Shown here piece after piece: positions 26,877 to 34,764 of a stretch of DNA of 39,905 bases. Position 1 is the first letter of the stretch. The number at the start of each line of letters is the position of its first letter. The notes below the pieces were generated by a model. It made no database searches. It worked only from the letters and a program-made list of their open reading frames with translations, and was not told the origin of the DNA. The DNA comes from a virus. A program made the position numbers and the translations under genes. The stretch is from the IMG/VR virus record IMGVR_UViG_3300035670_000547, positions 1 through 39,905 of that record; one strand, written 5' to 3'.

Positions 26877-27911
26877 ATGGCTATCACTGCGGTAACAGGA
26901 TTTACAGAAGGATTCGTTGATACCCACCCGTTTTATCGGGCGACCTATTTCCGCACAGTCTCCAGAACCGCCACAGGTCCAGGGAACGGTACACAGCAAA
27001 CCGCATCAGGGCGCGTAGTCAGCCGCCTTGACCGTCTCGTCGATTACCACACGGGTTTCTACGGCAACGGCGGACGTTTCTATTTGGGTGTTCGCGCCAC
27101 AGTAACTGTTACCGCAACCGCCACAGGCACAGGCACCGCATCGGCTACAGCCAACATCCTCAAACAACGAACCGCTACAGGTTCAGGGGCTGGAACGGCT
27201 ACCGCAAACAGAGTGCTTATAGCAATTCGTACTGCTACGGGGTCTGGCGCTGGTTCTGCTTCAACAATCGAAAACATTATTCGGGTTTACAAGCGCACTG
27301 CGACAGGCTCGGGAACTGGCACGTCGCAAGCATCAGGTGTGCGGGTCGCGCTGCGCACTGCTACAGGTTCAGGCACAGGTTCAGGGACGGCAGATTGGAA
27401 TATCAACCCTGCTCGCACTGCAACAGGTTCTGGTGTGGGCTCATCTGCTATTGTCGTCACCCGTGTTGTACTTAGAACCAGCAGCGGTCAAGGCATTGGC
27501 GGGTCGTCGACGACACGGATTCTTGTTGCGCTCAGAACGGGAACTGGCTCGGGCGCGGGTACGGATACGTCGGTCGGCGCTAGAGCGCTCAAGCGTGCTT
27601 GCACAGGTTCGGGAAGCGGAAGTGGCACAGCCGATTGGCTGAAGTCCCACATCTTCCGAGTCCCCACCACCCGCACCTACCCATTCGCTGAACGCCTCTC
27701 CGAGGAAGCACCAGACAGATTGTTCGCCCATACCCCGCAAGGCATCCGAGCCAAAAACCTCTACCGTCTCAGCGACGGCACCTACACCACCACAGACCCG
27801 CGACGCCCAGAACTCATCACCCGCACCTACTACGGTGGGCATGACATATTCTTGACCGACGAAGAAGTAACCGAACTCACCGCCGCAGGATACGGAGCCA
27901 GCATCACCTAA
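26877..27911 (+). CDS. Repeat-containing appendage protein with C-terminal YYGGH module
   Basis: 344 residues. N-terminal 60 residues lead into eight to nine tandem repeats of about 20 residues with core R-T-A-T-G-S-G-x-G, followed by a hydrophobic strand such as RVLIAI or VVTRVVL (about residues 90-265). This periodicity suggests a beta-solenoid or fibrous stalk. The last 75 residues form a separate module: LYRLSDGTYTTTDPRRPELITRTYYGGHDIFLTDEEV, then LTAAGYGASIT, which recurs in the next gene. Likely an exposed appendage or capsid fibre. Confidence 0.65.
   Translation: MAITAVTGFTEGFVDTHPFYRATYFRTVSRTATGPGNGTQQTASGRVVSRLDRLVDYHTGFYGNGGRFYLGVRATVTVTATATGTGTASATANILKQRTATGSGAGTATANRVLIAIRTATGSGAGSASTIENIIRVYKRTATGSGTGTSQASGVRVALRTATGSGTGSGTADWNINPARTATGSGVGSSAIVVTRVVLRTSSGQGIGGSSTTRILVALRTGTGSGAGTDTSVGARALKRACTGSGSGSGTADWLKSHIFRVPTTRTYPFAERLSEEAPDRLFAHTPQGIRAKNLYRLSDGTYTTTDPRRPELITRTYYGGHDIFLTDEEVTELTAAGYGASIT
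27120..27640 (+). repeat. Degenerate 60-66-base tandem coding repeats
   Basis: Each unit encodes R-(T/A)-x-T-G-S-G-x-G plus a strand. Units share GCTACAGGTTC-like or ACTGCAACAGG-like bases but differ in codons, so they have diverged at DNA level while the protein core stays constant. Confidence 0.6.
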
Positions 27912-28207
27912 TGGCAACCTTCACCCCACCAACAGACAACTTCGTCGTACCAGCCATCATTCAAGATGTCATGTCCATGCTGCCCATCAGCAAAGAAGAA
28001 CGCATCGCCAACAAACTCGGTGTCCATATTGAAGCCTCGGGCAGAGGAAGAAACATCTTCCTGCTCACCAACGGCACCTACACCGAACGCCAACCATCCG
28101 ACTACACGCTCATCTCAAAGGTTTACTATGGTGGGCACAGTACAGAAGTGGACGCAACCGAGGTTGCATCGTTGACCGCCGCTGGATACGGAGCATACAT
28201 ATCGTGA
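27911..28207 (+). CDS. Paralogue of the YYGGH C-terminal module
   Basis: 98 residues. The C-terminal half (NIFLLTNGTYTERQPSDYTLISKVYYGGHSTEVDATEVASLTAAGYGAYIS) aligns with the last 60 residues of the preceding repeat protein at GTYT, YYGGH, EV and LTAAGYGA. The N-terminal half is different and helical. Probably a free-standing version of the same appendage or adaptor domain. ATG overlaps the previous stop; ends in overlap with the next gene. Confidence 0.65.
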   Translation: MATFTPPTDNFVVPAIIQDVMSMLPISKEERIANKLGVHIEASGRGRNIFLLTNGTYTERQPSDYTLISKVYYGGHSTEVDATEVASLTAAGYGAYIS

Positions 28208-28479
28208 AGCACAGAGAAACCCATCCCAACCTGGATGTCGAAGGCTGTTTCGGTTGCAGGGTCGCAGGTGTCCGAATGGGTACCAACTCGACGACGTCGC
28301 GGGGCGCTAAGGTGGCGTCAATAAATCAGACGGAACGAAACTGGAACAAGGACATGCCCGCCTATAAGCGGCTCCGTGCAAACGGATTACAGCCGAAAAA
28401 GATAGATGGTGCAGCCGAAGTTGAGAAGAAAGCGCAGGAATCATGGCAGGTAGAAACGGGGATACTGCCAAACATTTAG
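28204..28479 (+). CDS. Conserved phage protein with CxxC, W-x-x-D-x-x-A-Y motif
   Basis: 91 residues from GTG 28204. HPNLDVEGCFGCRVAGVRMG has Cys15-x2-Cys18. Later ERNWNKDMPAYKRLRANGLQPKKIDGAAEVEKKA. I recall this family (H-P-x-x-x-x-G-C-F-x-C-K ... W-x-x-D-x-x-A-Y-x-x-L-x-x-x-G-x-Q-P) in many environmental phages near virion genes, without function. The last 37 bases overlap the glycosyltransferase start. Confidence 0.65.
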   Translation: MKHRETHPNLDVEGCFGCRVAGVRMGTNSTTSRGAKVASINQTERNWNKDMPAYKRLRANGLQPKKIDGAAEVEKKAQESWQVETGILPNI

Positions 28480-29576
28480 CGTTCATCGGACCAGACCTAC
28501 CCCATGTCGGGTACGGTCGCATGTTCGTCTCACTCAGAGACACCCTCGCCACCAAAGTCACCTTGAATGACCGTGCCGAGCATGTGGTGTATGCGATGCA
28601 ACCAGACATGGTCAAAGGCTGGTATCACGGGCAGAAAGCCACCATCCTCACCATGTGGGAATCAGACAAACTCCCACCCAAATTCTTCGAGTACCTCCCG
28701 CAATTCCAAACCGTCATCGTCCCTTGCCTCCACAACTTTGACCTGTTCTCCCAATACCATGACAATGTCCACGTCATACCTCTCGGCGTAGACCGCACCA
28801 TCTGGTGTCCGAACCCGCAACCGAAAACGGACCGCTTCAAGATTCTGTGTGGCGGGTCCGAATGGCACCGCAAAGGACTTGATGTTGTCCTAGAAGTCTT
28901 CAACATGTTAGGTATGCCTAACACTGAACTGCACATCAAGATAGTTCCGCCATATAGGTCTGCCCCAGAACGCATCGACTACCCGAACGTGGTAGTGCAT
29001 CGAGACTGGATGACCCTAGAAGAAGAAGCCGCACTCATGCACAGCATGGACTGTTTCGTTTCTGTTTCCCGTGGCGAAGGCTTTGGACTTATGCCTCTCC
29101 AAGCAATGTCCGCAGGAATCCCCACCATTCTCACGGATGCCCACGGTCACCGCGAATTCTCAGACCTCGCCACCCACCGCATCTCCGCCACCCCGCAACC
29201 AGCAACAATCGGCAAGTGGTCGGACATCGGCAACTGGGAAGAACCCAACCGAGAAGAACTAGCCGAAGCCCTCTGGGACATGTACAACAACCGTGACCGC
29301 TACACCCAGCAAGCATTAGACACAGCCCCAGAAACCGCTGCGTTCAACTGGGAAACCTCAGCCAACCAACTCCTCCAAATCGTCAAACCCACCAGCAACA
29401 CCGTTGATTCCAACTGGGTGCGGGCAGGGGACGTCACCACAGCCGTCAGGGTCAACCGCCGCATCAAAGCCGACATCGGTGCCCACCACATAGACCTTGT
29501 CCCTGGGCAGACCTATCATGTAGTGTTGAACGTCAGAGATGCTTTGAAAGAATCAGGGTATCTGCTGGAGGATTAG
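28443..29576 (+). CDS. GT4-like glycosyltransferase
   Basis: 377 residues. Rossmann-like first half (HLAFIGPDLPHVGYGRMF) and GT-B second half with FKILCGGSEWHRKGLDVVLEVF (donor-phosphate Arg143/Lys144), HIKIVPPYRS and SVSRGEGFGLMPLQAMSAGIPTI. The last carries the family E-x7-E motif, with Glu212 present but the second Glu changed to Gln220. An 80-residue C-terminal beta-rich extension (from about 300) is unusual. Retaining transferases of this type could glycosylate virion appendages or the host surface. Placement between appendage genes favours virion glycosylation. Confidence 0.82.
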   Translation: MAGRNGDTAKHLAFIGPDLPHVGYGRMFVSLRDTLATKVTLNDRAEHVVYAMQPDMVKGWYHGQKATILTMWESDKLPPKFFEYLPQFQTVIVPCLHNFDLFSQYHDNVHVIPLGVDRTIWCPNPQPKTDRFKILCGGSEWHRKGLDVVLEVFNMLGMPNTELHIKIVPPYRSAPERIDYPNVVVHRDWMTLEEEAALMHSMDCFVSVSRGEGFGLMPLQAMSAGIPTILTDAHGHREFSDLATHRISATPQPATIGKWSDIGNWEEPNREELAEALWDMYNNRDRYTQQALDTAPETAAFNWETSANQLLQIVKPTSNTVDSNWVRAGDVTTAVRVNRRIKADIGAHHIDLVPGQTYHVVLNVRDALKESGYLLED

Positions 29577-29581
29577 CCAAG

Positions 29582-29740
29582 ATGCCATCAAAGAAAAAGT
29601 TTTGGGACACCAAAAACCCCAACAAGAAATCGACCCCATTGACGGCATCCCAGAAGTCTGCGGCAAAAGCACGAGCAAAGAAGGCTGGGCGTCCCTACCC
29701 GAACCTCGTCGACAACGCATGGGCAAAACGCAATGGCTAA
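29582..29740 (+). CDS. Lysine-rich small phage protein
   Basis: 52 residues, strongly basic: PSKKKFWDTKNPNKKS ... ASQKSAAKARAKKAGRPYPNLVDNAWAKRNG. The ending A-G-R-P-Y-P-N-L-V-D-N is, from memory, conserved in short proteins of environmental phages. Overlaps the next gene by eight bases. Probably binds DNA or packs within the capsid. Confidence 0.62.
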   Translation: MPSKKKFWDTKNPNKKSTPLTASQKSAAKARAKKAGRPYPNLVDNAWAKRNG

Positions 29741-29990
29741 GTATCAAGGCAAGAACGTCTCGCTGAACAGTCCGCGCCCCATCAGAAAGGGTGAGCCAGG
29801 GTACGGTCGTAAGAAGTCTGTGGTGTATGTGTCGGCTGGCGAGCAGGTGAAGCGTGTGATGTTTGGCGACCCGAACATGACTATCAAAAAGGAGCAGCCT
29901 GGTCGCCGCAAGAATTTCCGTGCCCGCCACAACTGCGATAATCCAGGTCCTAAGACAAAGGCAAGATACTGGTCCTGTAAGGCGTGGTAA
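29733..29990 (+). CDS. Conserved small basic phage protein (FGDPNM/FRARHxC)
   Basis: 85 residues: KYQGKNVSLNSPRPIRKG ... KKSVVYVSAGEQVKRVMFGDPNMTIKKEQPGRRKNFRARHNCDNPGPKTKARYWSCKAW. This is a widespread phage family, recognisable by V-x-F-G-D-P-x-M, F-R-A-R-H-x-C and Y-W-S-C-x-x-W. Role unknown; His/Cys positions suggest a metal site. Often encoded near portal or prohead protease genes. Confidence 0.75.
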   Translation: MAKYQGKNVSLNSPRPIRKGEPGYGRKKSVVYVSAGEQVKRVMFGDPNMTIKKEQPGRRKNFRARHNCDNPGPKTKARYWSCKAW

Positions 29991-30026
29991 ACTCCCCTAC
30001 ACTGAACTAAGAGTCAAGGAGTATTT

Positions 30027-30140
30027 ATGCCGATGGTCGGAAAAAAGGAATTCCCTTACACAAAGGCTGGCATGGCTGCCGCTAAGAAGGAAGCCAAGAA
30101 GTCTGGCAAGCCAATGAAGAAGGCTAAAAAGAAGAAGTGA
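30027..30140 (+). CDS. 37-residue lysine-rich protein
   Basis: MPMVGKKEFPYTKAGMAAAKKEAKKS ... KKAKKKKK-like end. SD TCAAGGAG six bases before ATG. From memory, short proteins starting M-P-x-V-G-K-K-x-F-P-Y are found repeatedly beside virion genes of marine and freshwater phages. The stop overlaps the adaptor's GTG. Likely DNA-binding virion protein. Confidence 0.62.
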   Translation: MPMVGKKEFPYTKAGMAAAKKEAKKSGKPMKKAKKKK

Positions 30141-31024
30141 CCACAGCCGCAACCGTCATTGACAGGACGTTGCGCCAACTGCTCTCAGGAACGGTCGAGG
30201 CTCGCAACAAACTGGCTTCCAGTGTTGACTCGTCCACGACGAGCGTAACTGTGTCATACAACCTGGAAGGGTTGCGTCCAGGACAAGTATGCGAAATCGA
30301 CTCAGAAGTCATGTACATCTGGGAAACCGACCCGAACACTAAGACTCTGACTGTTCAGCGCGGGTTCAACGGGACGACCGCAGCCAGCCATAGCGCCAAC
30401 GCAATCGTCACCGTCTCCCCGCGCTTCCCACGCGCACAGGTGCTTGAAGCAATCAACGACGAACTTGCCGACCTTTCATCTCCGATGCACGGGCTGTTCA
30501 AGGTGACGAGCATGAACCTGGATTACAACGGTTCCGACAGCATGATTGACCTGACAGGTGTCACCAGCATCATTGACATCCTTCAGGTTTCTGTGCGTTA
30601 CATGACAGATGATTACCCTGTCGCCCGCAAGGTTCGCCTCGTCCGCGACGTCCCAACCGACGACTTCCCATCAGGATTCGCTCTGCGCTTTGACCAGGGT
30701 GTGTTCCCAGGGCGTCTCCGCATCGTCTACAAGGCACCATACAGCAGCGCTTCTACCGAAGCCACCGACATCAACAGCACTTGCGGCGTCCAGGATTCGG
30801 TCACGGATATTGTGACGTTGGGTGCGCAGATTCGTTTGATGTCGCCACGAGAAATCAAGCGCAACTTCACCGAATCCCAAGGCGACACCCGTCGCGCCGA
30901 CGAAGTTACTGCTGGCGCTGTCGCTGGGTCTGTTTCGAACCTTCTTCGTTTGCGCCGCGACCGCATCCAGGCTGAAGCCGCACGACTCGCAAGGGCATAC
31001 CCCACCTTCCTCAACAAGGACTAA
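30137..31024 (+). CDS. Head-tail adaptor-like protein
   Basis: 295 residues from GTG 30137. ATVIDRTLRQLLSGTVEARNKLASSVDSSTTSVTVSYNLEGLRPGQVCEIDSEVMYIWETD, then VQRGFNGTTAASHSANAIVTVSPRFPRAQVLEAINDELADL. The R-G-x-x-G-T-x-A-x-x-H motif also appears in the fibre protein at 32896-33453, suggesting a common beta domain. C-terminal helices are Arg-rich. Position directly before the nozzle-like protein suggests an adaptor ring below the portal. Confidence 0.65.
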   Translation: MTTAATVIDRTLRQLLSGTVEARNKLASSVDSSTTSVTVSYNLEGLRPGQVCEIDSEVMYIWETDPNTKTLTVQRGFNGTTAASHSANAIVTVSPRFPRAQVLEAINDELADLSSPMHGLFKVTSMNLDYNGSDSMIDLTGVTSIIDILQVSVRYMTDDYPVARKVRLVRDVPTDDFPSGFALRFDQGVFPGRLRIVYKAPYSSASTEATDINSTCGVQDSVTDIVTLGAQIRLMSPREIKRNFTESQGDTRRADEVTAGAVAGSVSNLLRLRRDRIQAEAARLARAYPTFLNKD

Positions 31025-31027
31025 ACA

Positions 31028-32887
31028 GTGGCTGACACCCTGTACAGGTTCACGGATGCGTTCATCCCCGCACCAAAATTCTTCTCGGGCGGAACCACAA
31101 CCCAACTTGTCCCCGACATCTTCCCTATCGCCATCAACGGACGCCCCTACCTTGTTGACCAAAAGGCTGGAACATTCGCTAGAGGTTTTGAGCCGCGTGT
31201 CCGTGACTCTGTTGACCAGTCAACTGCCCCAGGTGAAGCCGCTATCAACCCGCAGGGTTTGTGGCGTCGAGGCGAAGTGTCATGGCATTACGGTGCAGGA
31301 CAAAAGTATGCGGATACTGCTGAGGCACAAGACTATAGGTTCTTTACCAGCAAGGGCGTCAACCCGTGGACCAAAGGACAGTTGACGCTTCTCAACGCAG
31401 TCAAAGAATCACTGAACTCGTCAGACACAAAACTTCTTCTTGTATCAACAGACACCCGTGTTTATGTTCTTGATGGGGCGGACGTCAAATATACGACAGA
31501 CCCATTCGCATCTAGCCCAACCTGGACGACCGTCACTGGTTTGCCTGCCGCCACCCCGCGCGACATGACAACCGACGGCACCAACGTCTACATCACCTAC
31601 CCAGGTCTCACCAGCAGTTACGGTCTGTGGAAATACACGCCAGCAGGTGTAGCCTCTAACGTCGCATATGGACACGAATTCGGATACATCGACTTCGTCA
31701 AAGGTTTCTTCATCGTCACAGGCGCAGCCTCGGCAGGCAACGGCAACGACCTATATTTCAGCCCATCAGGGAACGTCGGCGCAGACGACTACGAACATCC
31801 CGTTTCGTCATTCGAATGGATTGGCGCAACCGCAGGACAAACCGCCATCTATATCGCGGGCTACTCAGGTTCGCACGGAGCAATCTACAAACTGACCATC
31901 AAATCAGACGGCACACTTGACACCCCTGTTGTCGCACTTGAACTTCCATTCGGAGAATACCCAACAGAAATCTCCTCCTACCTTGGCGCAATCCTTATCG
32001 GAACAAACAAAGGTGTCCGTTACGCGACCGCAGATTCCGCATCAAACCTCACCGCAGGACAACTCATCCCAACCACAGGAGCAGTAAGAGAATTCACCTC
32101 CGAAGACCGATACGTTTGGTTTACCTGGGCACAATACGATGGCTTCTCTGGCGGGCTCGGACGTCTCGACCTTGGCACCTTTATTGCCGCCAACACCCCC
32201 GCACACGCGTCAGACTTGATGCACTCAACAACCGCAAACATTCTGTCGACCACAACCTTTTCCAACAAACGCATCTTTTCTGTTTCTGGAGACGGCGTCT
32301 ACGTTGAAGACTCAGCAAACCTTGTTGCCACAGGAGAAATCATTACGGGAATCTACCGTTGGGGCATCCCTGACCGAAAGTTCGTAGCCAAATTCGACAT
32401 CCGAACCCAGCCTTTGGTCGGAACTATTACCCCGTATATTTCGGCGGACTCCGCAGACTACGCATCTCTTACCGCGCACGACAAGCCACTCACCACCGAA
32501 TCAGTGTCAACTGGTCCGCAAGCCAAATTCATTGAAGCGAAGTTCAAGTTGGAGTTGGCACGGGCTTCCGCAACCGAAGGACCAACCATGACCCGCTGGA
32601 TGGCACGAGCCTACGCCTCCCCAGCCCGAAGCCAAGTTTTCCGAGTCCCCATCCTCATGCACCATCGCATCAGGGTCCGAGACTCCGAATACTATTTTGA
32701 TGTCGAACTAGAACTAGAAGCCCTGCGTGATTTGGTCACCAACCCGCGCGTGGTAAACTATCAAGAAAATGCCGAAGTATTTTCTGTAGTGGTAGAGGAC
32801 CTGGAATTCCAAATAATTGACGGGTTCCAATCCAACTGGGACCTAGAGGGAACCTGTACTGTTATAATGCGTTCGGTAACGGATTAG
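31028..32887 (+). CDS. Tail nozzle/tubular-like beta-propeller protein
   Basis: 619 residues from GTG 31028. Six to seven repeating blade-like beta segments can be seen (for example SDTKLLLVSTDTRVYVLDG, ATPRDMTTDGTNVYITYPG, GQTAIYIAGYSGSHGAIYKL, EISSYLGAILIGTNKGVRYAT). The C-terminal 170 residues form an all-beta part (GIYRWGIPDRKFVAKFDIRTQ ... FQIIDGFQSNWDLEGTCTVIM). This matches the plan of podoviral nozzle proteins such as T7 gp12 or P22 gp10. It would close the DNA channel below the adaptor. Assignment rests on blade pattern and gene order. Confidence 0.62.
   Translation: MADTLYRFTDAFIPAPKFFSGGTTTQLVPDIFPIAINGRPYLVDQKAGTFARGFEPRVRDSVDQSTAPGEAAINPQGLWRRGEVSWHYGAGQKYADTAEAQDYRFFTSKGVNPWTKGQLTLLNAVKESLNSSDTKLLLVSTDTRVYVLDGADVKYTTDPFASSPTWTTVTGLPAATPRDMTTDGTNVYITYPGLTSSYGLWKYTPAGVASNVAYGHEFGYIDFVKGFFIVTGAASAGNGNDLYFSPSGNVGADDYEHPVSSFEWIGATAGQTAIYIAGYSGSHGAIYKLTIKSDGTLDTPVVALELPFGEYPTEISSYLGAILIGTNKGVRYATADSASNLTAGQLIPTTGAVREFTSEDRYVWFTWAQYDGFSGGLGRLDLGTFIAANTPAHASDLMHSTTANILSTTTFSNKRIFSVSGDGVYVEDSANLVATGEIITGIYRWGIPDRKFVAKFDIRTQPLVGTITPYISADSADYASLTAHDKPLTTESVSTGPQAKFIEAKFKLELARASATEGPTMTRWMARAYASPARSQVFRVPILMHHRIRVRDSEYYFDVELELEALRDLVTNPRVVNYQENAEVFSVVVEDLEFQIIDGFQSNWDLEGTCTVIMRSVTD
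32860..32868 (+). promoter_or_regulatory. Extended -10 with perfect TATAAT before fibre genes
   Basis: TGT-TATAAT (32860-32868) has a complete consensus -10 and the TGn extension, inside the 3' end of the nozzle gene and 27 bases before ATG 32896. The -35 at 17 bases (GACCTA) is weak. Probable extra promoter for the fibre module. Confidence 0.55.
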
Positions 32888-32895
32888 GAGTTTAG

Positions 32896-33453
32896 ATGGC
32901 ATACGCAACACGACGGTCATACGCAGGCGCAGCACCCGCATGCACCCTGACCAACGCCATCAACTCATCCGACACCTCTGCCCTGCTCACAGGTGACGTC
33001 ACTAACTGGAACAACACCACCAACGGACCGTTCTACATGGTCATCGACCCAGGTCTAAGCACTGAAGAAAAAGTGCTTGTTGCTTCTCGTTCGGGCTCAT
33101 CGCTTTCCTCCATCACCCGTGGCGTCGATGGCACGACAGCATCATCGCACTCGGCTGGTGCAACCTGCTACCCAGTGTTCACCGCCGTCGATGCAGACCA
33201 GGCGAACCGAGTCGCATCTGTTCTGACCACAAAGGGCGACCTGCTTGCCACCGATGGCACGGTCTTGAACCGTCTCGCTGTCGGCGGAAACGGAACCATC
33301 TTTGTGGCTGATTCGACTGCGACGAATGGTGTGAACTGGTTGACTGCTGGTACGGCTGGCTATGTGTTGACTGCTAACGGTTCAGGTAATGCTGTAACAT
33401 GGACTGCACCAGCCGCAGGTGCGGATGTTCTTCAAGTTCAGGTTTTCAGTTAG
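32896..33453 (+). CDS. Tail fibre attachment-like protein
   Basis: 185 residues. TLTNAINSSDTSALLTGDVTNWNNTTNGPFYMVIDPGLSTEEKVLVASRSGSSLSSITRGVDGTTASSHSAGATCYPVFTAVDADQAN is the N-terminal domain of many phage fibre proteins (P-F-x-x-x-I-D-x-x-x-x-x-E-E-K-x-x-V ... R-G-x-D-G-T-x-A-x-x-H). The second half (LTTKGDLLATDGTVLNRLAVGGNGTIFVADS) is a common fibre repeat. Codon usage switches from C/A-rich to G/T-rich near 33290, in mid-gene, suggesting a recombination joint. Confidence 0.7.
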   Translation: MAYATRRSYAGAAPACTLTNAINSSDTSALLTGDVTNWNNTTNGPFYMVIDPGLSTEEKVLVASRSGSSLSSITRGVDGTTASSHSAGATCYPVFTAVDADQANRVASVLTTKGDLLATDGTVLNRLAVGGNGTIFVADSTATNGVNWLTAGTAGYVLTANGSGNAVTWTAPAAGADVLQVQVFS

Positions 33454-33461
33454 GAGCGTAA

Positions 33462-33824
33462 GTGGCAACATACACCAAGGTCAAGTTGAGTGGCTCAACG
33501 GACGGTCGCGCAATCAAGGTTGCCGCGACCGCTACTGCTGGTACAACGATTCACACGGGTTCGACGACCGCTACAACTTACGATGAGATTTGGTTGTACG
33601 CACAGAACACGGATACGTCAGCAGTGAAGTTGACCCTTGAGTGGGGTGGCACGACTGCGCCTGACGATTTGATTGAGTTGACTGTTGCGGCTGAGTCTGG
33701 TTTGGTGCTTGTTGCCCCTGGACTTTTGTTGAAGGGTAACGCTACGGCGTTGATTGTTCGTGCGTTTGCTGCGACGGCGAACGTGATTACGATTCACGGG
33801 TTCGTAAACCAGATTACGGCGTAG
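33462..33824 (+). CDS. Conserved small virion protein (beta-sandwich)
   Basis: 120 residues from GTG 33462. KVKLSGSTDGRAIKVAATATAGTTIHTGSTTATTYDEIWLYAQNTDTSAVKLTLEWGGTTAPDDLIELTV is a recurrent phage beta-sandwich family (L-S-x-S-x-x-G-x-x-I-x-V ... I-H-T ... D-E-I-x-L-Y-A-x-N). Often located with fibre or decoration genes. Likely a structural adaptor of the fibre. Confidence 0.65.
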   Translation: MATYTKVKLSGSTDGRAIKVAATATAGTTIHTGSTTATTYDEIWLYAQNTDTSAVKLTLEWGGTTAPDDLIELTVAAESGLVLVAPGLLLKGNATALIVRAFAATANVITIHGFVNQITA

Positions 33825-33831
33825 GTTCCCA

Positions 33832-34764
33832 ATGACTTTGCGTTGGGACCAGCGGTCGAGGGTTAGCCAGTATGTGAATTACTGGATGAACCCTGCGCTG
33901 CAAGGTTTGCCCATTGAATATCTTGTGATTGCTGGTGGTGGTGCTGGTTCTGGTTCTCAGAACACTTCTACTGCTGGTGGCGGTGGCGGTGCTGGTGGTT
34001 ACCGTTCGTCTGTGCGTGGTGAATCATCTGGTGGTGGAGCGTCTGCGGAGTCCATATTGACGCTAACTGCTGGCACATACACGGTTGTCGTTGGTGCTGG
34101 TGGTGTCGGAAACAACACATCAAACACAAATGGTGGTAATGGGGCAAACTCTGTTTTCGGTTCTATTACTTCAACGGGTGGTGGTGGTGGTGGTTACTGG
34201 TCCAATCAGGGAAGTAGTGGCGGTTCTGGTGGTGGCGGTGGAAGTAATGCGACTACTGCTCAGGGTTCTGGTACGGCGAATCAGGGCTATGCAGGTGGCA
34301 CTAAGGGTGCGCAGTCTGGTGGAGATGAGGCTTCTGGCGGCGGCGGTGCTGGTGCTGCTGGCTCTAATTTGAGCAGCAATCAGGTTGGGTCTAACGGCGG
34401 TGCTGGTGTGTCTTCATCTATCACTGGTTCTGCTGTCACTCGTGGTGGTGGCGGTGGTGGTGGCGGTGCTGGCGGCGGTGGTGGCACAGGTGGCGCTGGT
34501 GGTGGCGGTAACGGAAGTGGGTCGAATGTTGATGGGGTGGCAGGTACAGCCAACACGGGCGGTGGCGGTGGCGGTTCTGCAACAGCAAGTGGTGGCAATA
34601 AGACTGGTGGTGCTGGTGGTTCTGGTGTCGTGATTGTTCGCTACCCAACAGCAATCGCATCGCAACTGGGATACACGGTTGTTGGCGGAACCATCACAAA
34701 CTCTGGTGGATACACGATTCACAGTTTCACGACTGTTGGTACGAGTAGTTTGAGGATTTCGTAA
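33832..34764 (+). CDS. Glycine-rich tail fibre/adhesin
   Basis: 310 residues. A short N-terminal part (LRWDQRSRVSQYVNYWMNPALQGLPIEYLVIAGGGAGSG) leads into 200 residues of Gly-rich motifs (GGGGGAGGY, AGGGGTGGAGGGGNG), ending GGAGGSGVVIVRYPTAIAS and a beta C-terminus. Comparable glycine-rich domains form polyglycine-II bundles in adhesins such as phage S16 gp38, where surface loops set host specificity. The G/T-rich DNA (GGTGGTGGT) is prone to slippage or recombination, which would diversify loops. Confidence 0.72.
   Translation: MTLRWDQRSRVSQYVNYWMNPALQGLPIEYLVIAGGGAGSGSQNTSTAGGGGGAGGYRSSVRGESSGGGASAESILTLTAGTYTVVVGAGGVGNNTSNTNGGNGANSVFGSITSTGGGGGGYWSNQGSSGGSGGGGGSNATTAQGSGTANQGYAGGTKGAQSGGDEASGGGGAGAAGSNLSSNQVGSNGGAGVSSSITGSAVTRGGGGGGGGAGGGGGTGGAGGGGNGSGSNVDGVAGTANTGGGGGGSATASGGNKTGGAGGSGVVIVRYPTAIASQLGYTVVGGTITNSGGYTIHSFTTVGTSSLRIS

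Noticed and set aside
27120-27640. Tandem repeats as a CRISPR array
   Set aside because: Repeats are in frame, degenerate and encode protein; there are no constant repeats with unique spacers.
27441-27917. 158-residue antisense frame under the repeat protein
   Set aside because: Shadow of the Thr/Gly/Ser repeats; no SD or promoter.
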